Source of the DNA: Geodermatophilus obscurus | Lineage (GTDB): Bacteria > Actinomycetota > Actinomycetes > Mycobacteriales > Geodermatophilaceae | Length of the DNA: 64,000 nt | NCBI RefSeq assembly: GCF_900143215.1 | Contig: NZ_FRDM01000003.1 | Span: forward strand, 240,650-304,649 | Reading direction: 5' to 3' | Translations under genes and position numbers: made by a program | The notes under the pieces: model-generated | Database searches by the model: none | What the model saw: the letters and a program-made list of their open reading frames with translations, nothing else | What the model was told of the DNA's origin: nothing | In this document: one piece after another, positions 16,456-25,886 of the stretch | How the letters are laid out: each line of letters opens with the position of its first letter | Numbering within the stretch: the first letter of the stretch is position 1

Positions 16456-17856
16456 TCAGGTCGGGCTCTCCCGCGGCGGCGGCACCGGCGAAGGCTCGAT
16501 GTTCTGGTTCAGGTGGAACAGGTTCTCGGGGTCGTAGCGACGCTTGACCTCGGTCAGCCGCTGATGGTTGGCGCCGTAGTTGTCCGGTGCCTTCTGCTGG
16601 TCGTCCGGCGAGGCGAAGTTGACGTAGCCGCTGTTCTGGGAGTGCGGCGCGATCGCCGCGTAATAGTCGCGCACCCAGGCGGTGTTGTGCTCGTTCTCGG
16701 CCGGGTCGGGCCACATGCCGGCGATGTTGGCCACGTAGCGGGCGTCGCGGTGGCCGAACGCCGTGGCATCGGCGGGCACCTCCCGCACCGCGCCGTCCAG
16801 GGTGTACATGTGCATGGCGCAGGTGATGGCCGGCATCCGGGCCGCCAGCTCCATGTGCGCCGCGATCGCATCGTCGGTGAGCTGGGTGACGAAGGCGTTC
16901 TTCCAGTAGTGCTGCAGGCCGGGCGGCAGCAGCGGGTCGAAGAGCGCGTTCAGCGCCGGGTACGGCATCGGCGCCACCATCTCCGCGGCCGGCGGCGCGA
17001 CCTGGCGGAACCGGTCGAAGAAGCGCTGCCCCTCGTCCAGGTCACCGGTCCAGCTGGAGACGACCACCGCGAACGGTTGCCCGACCCGGTCCTCGGGGAT
17101 GAACGGCAGCGGCGGGGCCAGGTGCATCGCCGGGTATCCGCCGTACTCCCGCGGCGCCTCGTCGAGCAGGTCGTCGAAGAACCGGAAGACCGCCGGCCCG
17201 TCGGTCAGCTCGAAGAACATGAGCCCGACCAGCACGTCGCCGATCGGGTGCAGCCGGTAGGTGAAGTCGGTGACGACGCCGAAGTTGCCGCCGCCGCCGC
17301 GCAGCGCCCAGAACAGCTCGGGGTACTCGTCCTCGCTGGCCGTCAGCTTGTTTCCGTCGGCGGTTACCACGCGTGCCGAGAGCAGGTTGTCGCACGAGAG
17401 CCCGTGCGCCCGGTTCAGGTAGCCGATCCCGCCGCCCAGGGTCAATCCGGCGATCCCGGTGGTGGAGATGATCCCGCCGGGCGTCGCCAGGCCGTGGGCC
17501 GCGGTGACGTCGTTGAAGCGGCCCCACGTGGTGCCGCCGCCGGCGCTCGCGGTGCGCTGGGCGTCGTCCACCTCCACCGACTGCATCGGCGAGAGGTCCG
17601 CGACGATGGCCCCGTCGGCGGTGCCGAACCCCGGCACGCTGTGCCCGCCGCCGCGGACGGCGAGGTCCATCTGCTGCTCGGCAGCGTGCCGCACGACGGC
17701 GACCACGTCCTCCTCCGTCGTACAGCGGACGACCGCAGCGGGGCGGGCATCGACCATCCCGTTGTAGACGCGCCGCGCCTCCTCGTACTGCGGGTCCCCC
17801 GGACGGATGATCGTGCCGGCCACGCGGTCGGCCAGGGTCGACAGTGCCTGCGTCAT
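16456..17856 (-). CDS. FAD-binding oxidoreductase, berberine-bridge (BBE) type, probably bicovalent FAD
   Basis: A 466-aa flavoprotein of the vanillyl-alcohol-oxidase/PCMH fold. The FAD motif RGGGHSVPGFGTADGA holds His72, and GLSCDNLLSARVV holds Cys155; this pair corresponds to the 8-alpha-histidyl and 6-S-cysteinyl attachment sites of BBE-like enzymes. The C-terminal BBE segment is present (YVNFASPDDQQ, then NHQRLTEVKRRYDPENLFHL). The ATG at 17856 has AGGAG upstream. It is intact cargo of the degraded island with no obvious partners. Relatives oxidise sugars, alkaloids or polyketide intermediates; the substrate is not determinable here. Confidence 0.9.
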   Translation of the reverse strand: MTQALSTLADRVAGTIIRPGDPQYEEARRVYNGMVDARPAAVVRCTTEEDVVAVVRHAAEQQMDLAVRGGGHSVPGFGTADGAIVADLSPMQSVEVDDAQRTASAGGGTTWGRFNDVTAAHGLATPGGIISTTGIAGLTLGGGIGYLNRAHGLSCDNLLSARVVTADGNKLTASEDEYPELFWALRGGGGNFGVVTDFTYRLHPIGDVLVGLMFFELTDGPAVFRFFDDLLDEAPREYGGYPAMHLAPPLPFIPEDRVGQPFAVVVSSWTGDLDEGQRFFDRFRQVAPPAAEMVAPMPYPALNALFDPLLPPGLQHYWKNAFVTQLTDDAIAAHMELAARMPAITCAMHMYTLDGAVREVPADATAFGHRDARYVANIAGMWPDPAENEHNTAWVRDYYAAIAPHSQNSGYVNFASPDDQQKAPDNYGANHQRLTEVKRRYDPENLFHLNQNIEPSPVPPPRESPT

Positions 17857-18475
17857 GGCTGCTCCTCGTCCAACTCGCTGGACACGCACCCGCGTCCGGG
17901 AACGCTCGAACCGCGGCGCCGACGCTAGGGGGATGGCGAAGGAGCCGGACACGGCCAGAGGTCCCTGGCCGGGCCGGGACGGCAGAGCGGTCTGGGCGTC
18001 TCCCCGGTTCTGAGGACTGCGGGTGGGCAGTCGCCCGCCCGACAGGGTCCGGGTCCCCTCGAGCGCCGCATCCGGTCGTCGAGCGAGAACTCGCCGAGGA
18101 GCATCTGGCAGCTGTTGATCGTCAACTCATGGGGTCGGCATCTGCCTGATCGGTCGTCGAAGCTGGACGGCCGTGGACGATCGGCGTTGGCGATTCGGCG
18201 GACGCCGCACCAGCTCACGGCCGGCAGAGATCCCCGACCGACCTTCCAAGCTGGCCATGCGGGTTCGATTCCCGTCACCTGCTCCACACGTTTCCGCAGG
18301 TCAACCCGACTGGCAGGTGCTCTGGAGGAGCCTCCGGACGGCCCGTTTAAACCCTTTCAGGATTCCTGTTCACCGCTGCGTGGGTTCATGAATGGGTCAC
18401 GCCGGACGGGCTGACACGGCCAGGTCGCAGCCCTCGTTCGCCCCTCTCGGGGCCCGCTCCGTGACCACGAACTGG
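17857..18475. other. Intergenic island DNA containing a tRNA-Gly fragment
   Basis: About 620 bases with no gene of coding character. It holds the 3' part of a tRNA-Gly(UCC) at 18242-18286, annotated separately. The bases after it (around 18346-18395) are locally A/T-richer than their surroundings. Confidence 0.5.
18242..18286 (+). pseudogene. 3' fragment of tRNA-Gly(UCC), integration scar
   Basis: The sequence runs from the anticodon loop (CTTCCAA, anticodon TCC) through the T-arm GCGGGTTCGATTCCCGT to the acceptor strand CACCTGC, discriminator T and encoded CCA. The 5' half (acceptor, D-arm) is absent: the bases upstream do not pair. Such 3' halves are what integrative elements carry as attachment sites in tRNA genes. 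The intact tRNA-Gly is not in the window. Confidence 0.8.
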
Positions 18476-18970
18476 TCACGCGGCGAGCTCGAGGCCGTGC
18501 CGGGCGGCGATCCGCCGGGCGATCTCCTCCACCAGCACCGTGAGGCGCTCGGCTGCGGCACGGCTGTAGATGACGACGGCGAAGACGGCGTACTGCCACA
18601 GCGGGGTCTGCCACCAGCCGGCGTCGCTGAGCAGGTCGGGCTGCAGGCCGCCGCGCATGCAGGCGGTGGCGTAGAGGGCGTACTGGCTGTTGCGGTGCTC
18701 CACACGGCCGCGGAACGTCACCTCGGGGAGGTAGCGCTCGCGTAGTCCCTCGTACGCGAGCGGTCCGGCGCCGGGCGGGCTGGCGACGTCGAGCGCCGTG
18801 GCGGCGAGTTCCAACAAGGCGACGTCCGGCGTGAACCAGCCGGGCACATGGCTGGCGGCCGCTGCGGCCATCAGGTCGGAGACGTCGTCGCCTGCTGCCA
18901 AGCCGGACAGCACCGCAACCTGAGCGCGGCGATGCAGGACGTCCCGGTCGATGCGCTCCTGCGTCGTCAC
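18476..18970 (-). CDS. Protein of unknown function, 164 aa
   Basis: A soluble, mostly helical protein that I cannot place in a named family. It starts at a GTG (MTTQERIDRDVLHRRAQVAV), has an Ala-rich first half, a central segment rich in aromatic residues (GWWQTPLWQYAVFAVVIYSR) and a basic C-terminal helix. The codon pattern is that of a real actinobacterial gene (G/C at third positions throughout). It stands alone in the degraded island between the tRNA-Gly fragment and a 395-base gap. Confidence 0.6.
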   Translation of the reverse strand: MTTQERIDRDVLHRRAQVAVLSGLAAGDDVSDLMAAAAASHVPGWFTPDVALLELAATALDVASPPGAGPLAYEGLRERYLPEVTFRGRVEHRNSQYALYATACMRGGLQPDLLSDAGWWQTPLWQYAVFAVVIYSRAAAERLTVLVEEIARRIAARHGLELAA

Positions 18971-19365
18971 GGCGACATCGTTACCCGAAGGCCTCGCACC
19001 CGAATGCCGCGCCTTGCGCGGCTGCCCGAGGACGCCGGACGACCCACTGAACCGAGAGCCCGGGCGGGGCGAGGCGGGGCAGTCCTCATCGACAGGTCAA
19101 AGTGACGGTCAGGACACGTCTAGACCGGGCCTCCGCTCACACCGGCACGGGTCCGACCGCTTGCCCGAGATCGCGCCAGCCGCGCGTCCTGGCGCGCCTA
19201 CCAGGGCGGCCCCAGTTCGACGACCAACGCAGCCCAGGACCTGCCGGGACAGTCCGGTCACCCGGCGTTCAGCGACAGCGGCGGCACGGGCCAGGCTTCT
19301 CGGCACCCCACGACCCTGCTCCGTCCCTCACGAGCAAGCCGTCCCGCCAACCATGCACGGGGTCG
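18971..19365. other. Intergenic island DNA, no gene seen
   Basis: About 395 bases between the 164-aa gene and the SDR gene. No convincing frame, RNA gene or repeat was recognised. Confidence 0.45.
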
Positions 19366-20607
19366 TTACGAGGACGCTGCAGGAGCAGGTGAGCCGGGTC
19401 CGGTGCGCGGAGCCGGAACGACGGAAGCTGCGGCGACATCGCCGCAGTGGCCATGCACCGGAGGGCGTGTCTCCCTCGTCTCCCAGGAGGGGGCTGCCTC
19501 GACCGGCCAGAACCAGGACCGCGGATCCCGGACACCCTCTCGAGGGTGGAGGTAGCGCGCCATGGCGGTTTCCAGCGCCCGGGCGTCCGTGGCGACGAAG
19601 GGGGCGAGTCCGTCGTCGAAGAGCCGGTCGGTGTTGGTGCGGTGGAACCGCGGGCCGCTGCTGAGGTACGGCAGGAACGTCGAGAGCTGCCTCATCAACC
19701 GGGCGTCCTCGAGTGAGGGAGGCTCGCCCGCCCCCTCCGGCTGCGCGACCAGCCAGCCCTCCGTGCCTCCCAGGCACCGCGACAGCCCCGCCAGCATCGA
19801 GCCGACGGGTACGCCGTCGGGATCCGTGACGTGATGGATGCCCGAGATGACCCCGGCGTCCACGGCGAGCAGCAACGCCTGACAGACCACGTCCACGGGG
19901 ACGAAGTTCAGCCGGGCCTCTGGATCGGCGAGGAGCCGGTGGGACCGCTGCATCGCCGGGTCACTGGCGTCCCGAAAGGACCGGATGCGCTCCATGAAGC
20001 CGTACGGCGCCAGGTTCGGGTCCGCCTCCCCGGTCCGGGAATGACCGATGACGATCGACGGGCGGAAGACCGCGGTGCGGAGCCGGGCGTCGGCGGCTGC
20101 CACCACGAGCCGCTCGGCCAGCGACTTCGACCGCTCGTAGCTGTTGCGGAACACCGTCGTCCCGGGATGCAGCCGCTCGGGTGCGTCCCGGGACGTCCCG
20201 GCCGCGTATGCCGTGCTGACGTGGTAGAAGCGCGACGCGTCCAGCCGCCGGGCCAGCTCGAGTGCGCGGCGCGTCCCGTTGACGTTGACCTGGTAGTGCA
20301 GGCGGCTGTACCTGTCGTCGAGCTGGGCGATCTCCGCCGCGTGAATGGCGACGTCGATCCGACCCGCCTGCCGGTGGAGGTCAGCGGAAGAGACATCGGC
20401 GAACTCTCGCGTGAGGTCACCCCCGATGACGGTGACACGCGCTGAGACGCCGCCCGGGCCGACGAGCCTGCGCACCCGCTCCGCAGGCGTCCTCCCCGCC
20501 CTGGGTCGCACGAGCACGACGACCTCGTGTTCGGCAGCCACGAGCGCGCGGAGCAGTTGGGTGCCCAGGAACCCGGTGGCACCGGTGAGCAGGATGCGGT
20601 CGGTCAT
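19366..20607 (-). CDS. Extended SDR, thioester-reductase / fatty acyl reductase-like
   Basis: A 413-aa NAD(P)-dependent reductase or epimerase-like protein. It begins with the Rossmann motif TGATGFLG (8-15) and keeps the SDR catalytic set: Ser131 in VSTAYAAG and Tyr157-x-x-x-Lys161 in SYERSK. Overall it matches the NAD_binding_4 group (thioester-reductase domains of NRPS and fatty-acyl-CoA reductases). The C-terminal ~60 residues are Pro/Ser-rich and poorly conserved. I use the ATG at 20607, preceded by GGGGGAG, rather than one 7 codons upstream. It stands alone on the island, so the substrate is unknown. Confidence 0.8.
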   Translation of the reverse strand: MTDRILLTGATGFLGTQLLRALVAAEHEVVVLVRPRAGRTPAERVRRLVGPGGVSARVTVIGGDLTREFADVSSADLHRQAGRIDVAIHAAEIAQLDDRYSRLHYQVNVNGTRRALELARRLDASRFYHVSTAYAAGTSRDAPERLHPGTTVFRNSYERSKSLAERLVVAAADARLRTAVFRPSIVIGHSRTGEADPNLAPYGFMERIRSFRDASDPAMQRSHRLLADPEARLNFVPVDVVCQALLLAVDAGVISGIHHVTDPDGVPVGSMLAGLSRCLGGTEGWLVAQPEGAGEPPSLEDARLMRQLSTFLPYLSSGPRFHRTNTDRLFDDGLAPFVATDARALETAMARYLHPREGVRDPRSWFWPVEAAPSWETRETRPPVHGHCGDVAAASVVPAPRTGPGSPAPAASS

Positions 20608-21006
20608 GAAATCGGCTCCCCCGGGCATCGGTTGCAAAGCAATCAGTCGCGGCGGCGAAGAAAGATGCCGGCGACGCGCGCCGTACCCTGCTACGAATTG
20701 ATGGGGGCAGGACAGGGACTGAAGACCCACGTCCGTGCGGTGTGTGACCCTGACGGCCGTCGCTGAGCATCCGGGACTGCCCCCAGCCCGGTTGACTCTC
20801 TCCGGTAGGGGTTAGGCGGCACTCGACATCGATCTTCCGCGCGCGCTGAAGATCAACGGCATCGGGCCATCCATGCGTTACGTCCATCCAAGAGCATCGT
20901 CCACGCGTGGACAGGCGCGGCTGCCCGGCCTGCTCGTAACCGTTGGATCCTGTGCGGGCCTCGGTCCCCGCGGTGGGGCCGGCGCATCGGCCCCACCGTG
21001 ACCGCC
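20608..21006. other. Intergenic island DNA, no gene seen
   Basis: Upstream region of the SDR gene and downstream region of the peptidase gene. It should hold the SDR promoter, but I could not fix one. Confidence 0.4.
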
Positions 21007-22580
21007 TCAGCGCGGCTGTCTCGCCTCGGCGGCGTTGCTCGGGCCGTGTCCCTGGTCGACAGTGGCGGCGGGTACGGGCGCCACGGCGGCGAGTAGCCGC
21101 CGGCCCTCCTCCTCGAGGTTCAGGGGGGAGTTGGCGAAGCGCAAGATCACGGCGGAGGCCGCGCCGGTCATCTCGTCCAGCGTCCGGTGGTCGATGTTGC
21201 TGAGGTCGTCGCACGACGCGTGGTAGCAGAAGTCGTAGCCGATGCCGGCCCGGCCGCCGAACAGCGCGGCCTGTTCCACGGTCTTGATGCCCTCGGCGCC
21301 GGTGAAGAGCCCGCCGGAGGCAATGCCCTCGGCGATGAACGGCCCGTAGTCGCTGCGGCCGCTGAACTCGGTCTCGCCCGAGGCCAGGCCCAGGGAGCCG
21401 AAATGCTCGTGGAAGGCCGCCTCGATGCTGGCCGAGCCGGCCGGGGCGGGCACCGAGCCGTCGTCCGGGCCGAACGCCGAGGCGTCGCCGTCGTAGACGA
21501 AGCGGCCGTGGTTCGGGGAGCCGATCATGTCGAAGTTCAGGTACAGCGCAACGTTCCCGAGCGTCGCGGGATCGTTGGTCTTGAGGTCCGCGACGTAGTG
21601 GCGGGACCCGAGCAGGCCGAACTCCTCCGCGCCCCACCACGCGAAGCGCACGGCGTTCGCGGTCTCCGTGCCCGCGAGCACCTCGGCGATGGCAAGGATC
21701 CCCGCGGAGCCGGAGGCGTTGTCGTTGATCCCGGGGCCCTGCGGGACGCTGTCCAGGTGCGCGCCGACCATGACCGTGCGCTCCGGGTCACCCGAGCGGG
21801 TCTCGGCGAGGACGTTGAAGGTCTCCCGGCTCTCGGAGACGGTCTGCGTGCTGACCGTCACTTCGCCCCCGCCCAGCAGGGCGACCCCGGCGGTGTAGCT
21901 CAGGCCGACCACGGGGACGGTCGTCACCCCCGGTTCGCCCAGGGTGCCGGCGACTGCCCCCTCCGCCCCGGGCAGTCCCGTGTTGAAGATCAGCACCGCG
22001 GACGCTCCGGCGGCCGCCGCGTTGGCGGCCTTCACCCCGAAGGCGCACGTGCCCCGCTGGAGCAGGGCGATGTTCCCCGGCACGAAGTCGGCGAAGTCCC
22101 CGGCCTCGCACCCGCTGGTGCTCGCGGCCTTCTCGCCGGTGGTTCCCACGGCCTGCACCGGTGCCGTCACGGTCCCGGAGCCGGAATAGGTCATGACCGC
22201 GACGTCCTCGGCGGCGAGCTGCCTGCCGCCCGCGCTGACCGTGGCCGGGCTGACCTCCTGGAAGAAGGGGAAGGAGAAGTTCTGGACCCGCGGGGCGTAG
22301 CCGGCGGCCCTCAGCCTGCCGACCACGTAGTCGACGCTGCCCCGGTAGCCCGACGTGCCCGAGGCCCGGTTGCCGTCGTTGGCGTTGGCGATGGCCTGGA
22401 ACACCTGGAGGTGCTCCAGCACCTTCCCGGGAGGCACGTCCGCCGCGGTCACAGCGACCACTCCGGCGCGGTCGGCTTCGCAGCGGCGGGCACGTCTTCG
22501 GCGCTCCCGGCGCCGGTGCTCAACAGCACGAGGGCCGCTGCGGCGGCCACGGTTCGGTGGTGATGGGTGCGGTGGCGCAT
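21007..22580 (-). pseudogene. Secreted M28-family zinc aminopeptidase, apparent frameshift after the signal peptide
   Basis: The body (about 480 residues) is a Streptomyces-type aminopeptidase with a PA domain inserted. Zinc ligands and catalytic acids are intact: GAHLDSVPQGPGINDNASG, WWGAEEFGLLG, NFDMIGSPNHG and the late His in DFCYHASCDD. A clear signal peptide (MRHRTHHHRTVAAAAALVLL) starts at an ATG at 22580 behind GGGAG, but it runs in another frame and stops at 22454 (PEWSL-stop). One extra base near 22455 would join the two. Either the gene lost secretion by a single-base deletion or the sequence has an error. A GTG near 22461 could start a leaderless cytoplasmic form. Confidence 0.75.
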
Positions 22581-22792
22581 GGGATCTCCCGAGGCAGGGG
22601 CCGATCGGGAGCTCGACCGGCACGGATCACGCTCGGGGAATCTAGTCGCGGGGATGACCCGGGTCAGTACGTAGATGTGCGCACTGACAGCGCCGCCGGC
22701 TGTACGCCAGCTACCGGGGTCGGCGAGATCACCGCGGCCGCCTTGTGGGGCTCTTCGCGCTTCCTGGTGAACGGTCCCGTTGAGAGGGGTGT

Positions 22793-23023
22793 TCACGCTG
22801 CCGTCCGGGCGGCGCTGGCCAGCAGGATACGAGCGCGGTAGTTGTCGGGATTCCGGTAGCCACGGCCGGTGCGCTTGATCTGCTTGATGCCGGGGTGCGC
22901 CGCCTCGGTTCGGGCGTTGGTGACGCCGGTGACCAGCAGGACCTCGATCGCCTTCCACCAGGCGGTGATCGTGGCCCAGAGACGGTCGGTTTCGGGCATG
23001 TCCGCGGTGAGCACGTAGGTGCC
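22793..23023 (-). pseudogene. C-terminal fragment of an ISL3-family transposase
   Basis: The minus strand reads TDRLWATITAWWKAIEVLLV, then TGVTNARTEAAHPGIKQIKR and GYRNPDNYRARILL, the conserved end of ISL3 transposases ('..GVTNA.TEG.NR.IK.VKR...GFRN..NYR.R'). Only about 75 residues are left before the DNA switches to an integrase fragment on the opposite strand. The stop codon is intact at 22793. Confidence 0.75.
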
Positions 23024-23033
23024 GAGCCGCATT

Positions 23034-23285
23034 CGCTGCTCGAGCCCCGCAACGTGCTGCGGCGCTTCGAAGTCCTTGCGAAACGGGCCGGCCTCCGCGG
23101 CGTCACCCTGCACACCCTTCGGCACTCCGCGGCGAGCTTCTTGCTGGCGGCCGGAACGCACACCAAGGTCGTCCAGGAGCACCTGGGCCACTCGTCGTAC
23201 GCCATCACGGCGGACATCTACAGCCACGTCGGTCCGGTGCAGCAGCGCGAGGCGGCCGACCGGCTCGACCAAGCGCTCCGCTGGT

Positions 23286-23287
<2 letters not shown>
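23034..23287 (+). pseudogene. C-terminal fragment of a phage/ICE-type tyrosine integrase
   Basis: About 80 residues of a tyrosine recombinase catalytic domain ending in a normal stop. LEPRNVLRRFEVLAKRAG leads into the active site: HTLRHS (His and Arg), EHLGHSS (second His) and the nucleophile Tyr in ITADIYSHV. The conserved arginine of box I and the whole N-terminal half are missing, cut at the ISL3 fragment. It ends 104 bases from the tRNA-Pro 3' end, the standard place for the integrase of an element using that tRNA. Confidence 0.8.
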
Positions 23288-23464
<177 letters not shown>

Positions 23465-23541
23465 AGCGCCGGGTGGCTCGCACCGCCCGATCGCTGCGTA
23501 GAGCAGGTTACCGCACCGGATGAGGGTGTCCCGCCCGGTGG

Positions 23542-24462
23542 TCAGCCCCGCGCCGGAACCGCGTCCCGGTCGGCGGCCAGCACCTCCTGCAGCGTCCCGG
23601 CGAACGCCTCCGGCTCCCCCGTCTGGCCGTACTCGCCGCCGAGGAAGCCACCGTGGTCGCCGGGGAACACCACCGGCGCCGTCCCCAGCCGCTCGGCCAG
23701 CGCCTCGGCGCAGCGGTGCGCCAGCTCGCCCTCGGACCCGGCGCCGACCGCCACCACGATCCGCGTCGAAGCCCTCCGCAGAGCCTCCAGGTCGTGCTCG
23801 TACGACGTGCAGCTGAGCAGGTTGTGGGCGAGAAGCACGTCGTCCCGCGAGCCGTCGTCCTCGGCCGGCAGGCCGAACGCGGCGGGGTCCGGCACGTCGC
23901 CGAGGTCGCCGGGCACCGGGCCGCGGTGGCCGACCAGCCGGATGAACCCCGCCATCCCGGCGCCGAACCCGCGCGCCAGGTAGGCGTTCTGCACCTGCCG
24001 GGTCGCGGTGAGCGCCTGCTCGCGGTCGGGCAGCAGCTGCAGCGCCGGCGGTTCGTGCGCGACGAGGGCCCGCACCTGCTCGGGGTGGCGGGCGACGAGC
24101 AGGAGCGCGTTGACCGCTCCCCCGCTGCTGGCGAAGACGTCGACCGGCCCGGCGCCCACCGCCGCGATCAGCCGGGACAGGTCCTCGGCGTGCTCCTCGG
24201 GTGTGGTCTCGGTCGAGCCGTCGGTGCGCCGGCTTCGCTCCACGCCGCGCGGGTCGTACGTGACGACGGTGCGGTCGCGGAAGTGCGCGGCCAGCGTCCC
24301 GAAGCCCGCCGCGCCCATCGGCGAGCCGATGAGCAGCAGCGGCGGCTCCGAGGCCGAGGAGCCGGGGCGGACGTCGTAGGTGAGGACGGCGCCCGGGGTC
24401 TGCAGGGTCCGGGTCTGCGGTTCGGTCATGCCGGGGAGACCGCCCGCCGAGCCCGGACTCAT
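23542..24462 (-). CDS. Alpha/beta-fold hydrolase
   Basis: A 306-aa (or 295-aa) hydrolase of the alpha/beta superfamily. An early strand-loop LLLIGSPMGAAGF gives the oxyanion region, YDPRGVERS is the usual 'DxRG' segment, the nucleophile elbow is VFASSGGAVNA, and a late GDHGG carries the catalytic His. The ATG at 24462 lies 3 bases after the stop of der and has AGGGG ahead of it, so translation is probably coupled; the ATG at 24429 is the alternative and looks more like relatives' N-termini but lacks a ribosome site. Last gene of the aroH-cmk-der transcript. Substrate unknown. Confidence 0.82.
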   Translation of the reverse strand: MSPGSAGGLPGMTEPQTRTLQTPGAVLTYDVRPGSSASEPPLLLIGSPMGAAGFGTLAAHFRDRTVVTYDPRGVERSRRTDGSTETTPEEHAEDLSRLIAAVGAGPVDVFASSGGAVNALLLVARHPEQVRALVAHEPPALQLLPDREQALTATRQVQNAYLARGFGAGMAGFIRLVGHRGPVPGDLGDVPDPAAFGLPAEDDGSRDDVLLAHNLLSCTSYEHDLEALRRASTRIVVAVGAGSEGELAHRCAEALAERLGTAPVVFPGDHGGFLGGEYGQTGEPEAFAGTLQEVLAADRDAVPARG

Positions 24463-24465
24463 CGG

Positions 24466-25809
24466 TCAGCCCCTGGCGCGCTCGGTCCCCCGGCCCTCGC
24501 GGACCTTGACCGAGATCTCGATCGGTGTCCCGTGGAAGCCGAAGCGCTCGCGCAGCTTGCGCTCCAGGAACCGCCGGTAGCCGGCCTCCAGGAAGCCGGT
24601 CGAGAACACGACGAACCGCGGCGGGCGGACGTCGGCCTGCGTCAGGTACTTGATCTTCGGAGCGCGGCCACCGCGGGCCGGCGGCGGCGTCTCCTGCACC
24701 AGCGCCCGGACGTAGGTGTTCAGCTCCGCCGTCGGCACCCGCGTCTCCCACGAGGCGAGCGCCTCGCGCAGGTGCTGGGCGAGCTTGTCGACGCCGCGGC
24801 CGGTCATGGCCGAGATGTTCACGCGCGACGCCCACTTCACCCGCGCCAGGTCGCGCTCGATCTCGCGCTCCAGCTGCAGGCGCCGGTCCTCGTCGAGGGT
24901 GTCCCACTTGTTGAAGGCGATGACCAGCGCGCGGCCGGCCTCGATCACCTGGGTGATCACCCGCTGGTCCTGCTCGCTGACCACCTCGTCGGCGGCCAGC
25001 AGGACGACGCCGACCTCGGCGGCCTGGATGGCGGCCTCGGTGCGCAGGCTGGCGTAGTACTCCATGCCGCTGGCGGTGTTCACCTTGCGACGCAGGCCAG
25101 CGGTGTCGACGAACCGCCACTCCTCGCCGCCGAGGGTGACGATCGAGTCGACCGGGTCGACGGTGGTGCCGGCGACCGAGTCCACGACCGACCGCTCGTC
25201 CTTCGCCAGCCGGTTGAGCAGGCTGGACTTGCCGACGTTGGGCCGGCCGACCAGCGCCACCCGGCGCGGACCGCCCTCCTCCTCCTGCTCGCGCGGGGCC
25301 TCGGGCATCGCCTCGAGGACCAGGTCGAGCAGGTCGCCGCTGGCCCGGCCGTGCAGCGCGCTGACCGGCTGCGGCTCGCCGAGCCCCAGCGACCACAACT
25401 CCGCGGCGTTGGACTCGCTGCGCTCGTCGTCGACCTTGTTGGCCACCAGGATCACCGGCCGGTCGCTGCGGCGCAGGATCCGCGCGGCGGCCAGGTCGGT
25501 GTCGGTGGCGCCCACCTGGCTGTCGACGACGAGCACGATGACGTCGGCGGTCCTCATCGCGTACTCGGCCTGACGGGTGATCGAGGCGCCGAGGCCGCTG
25601 GCCCTGGGGTCCCAGCCGCCGGTGTCGACGACGGTGAACCGCTTGCCGTTCCACAGCGCCTCGTAGGCGATGCGGTCGCGGGTGACCCCCGGGGTGTCCT
25701 GGACGACGGCGGCGCGGCGGCCCAGGAACCGGTTGACCAGCGTGGACTTGCCGACGTTGGGCCGGCCGACGATCGCGACGACCGGCAGCGGACCGGGCTG
25801 CTCGCTCAC
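24466..25809 (-). CDS. der: GTPase Der (EngA), 50S ribosome assembly
   Basis: A 447-aa double-GTPase needed for maturation of the large ribosomal subunit. G domain 1 has GRPNVGKS (15-22), DTGGW (62-66) and NKVD (124-127). G domain 2 has GRPNVGKS (188-195) and DTAG (235-238). A KH-like domain closes the protein. The GTG start at 25809 is preceded by GAGGAGG, which is the end of a 77-nt intergenic module that also occurs ahead of two other genes in this window. It lies downstream of cmk, as in mycobacteria. Confidence 0.97.
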   Translation of the reverse strand: MSEQPGPLPVVAIVGRPNVGKSTLVNRFLGRRAAVVQDTPGVTRDRIAYEALWNGKRFTVVDTGGWDPRASGLGASITRQAEYAMRTADVIVLVVDSQVGATDTDLAAARILRRSDRPVILVANKVDDERSESNAAELWSLGLGEPQPVSALHGRASGDLLDLVLEAMPEAPREQEEEGGPRRVALVGRPNVGKSSLLNRLAKDERSVVDSVAGTTVDPVDSIVTLGGEEWRFVDTAGLRRKVNTASGMEYYASLRTEAAIQAAEVGVVLLAADEVVSEQDQRVITQVIEAGRALVIAFNKWDTLDEDRRLQLEREIERDLARVKWASRVNISAMTGRGVDKLAQHLREALASWETRVPTAELNTYVRALVQETPPPARGGRAPKIKYLTQADVRPPRFVVFSTGFLEAGYRRFLERKLRERFGFHGTPIEISVKVREGRGTERARG

Positions 25810-25886
25810 GCGTCCTCCTCGCTGGCGCTCGTCGAACCCATGAGCGGCGCTGCTGTGTCCTTGCGTGACCTCGCGAGCTCGGTCAC
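25810..25886 (-). repeat. 77-nt intergenic stop-to-start module, copy 1 (cmk to der)
   Basis: In the coding sense it begins GTGACCGAGCTCGCGAGG, where the TGA is the cmk stop codon, forms the stem GTGACC/GGTCAC, continues through ACACAGCA and ends CGAGCGCCAGCGAGGAGG just before the der GTG. Same length and same 73-base stop-to-start spacing as the copies at 35028 and 56561. Confidence 0.85.

Noticed and set aside
16139..16537. A 132-residue plus-strand frame between the IS256 relic and the flavoprotein
   Set aside because: No domain, no ribosome site, and it runs into the antisense of the flavoprotein 3' end.
18115..18414. A short plus-strand protein ending GSIPVTCST
   Set aside because: This is the usual false frame produced by the T-arm of a tRNA; the DNA is the tRNA-Gly fragment.
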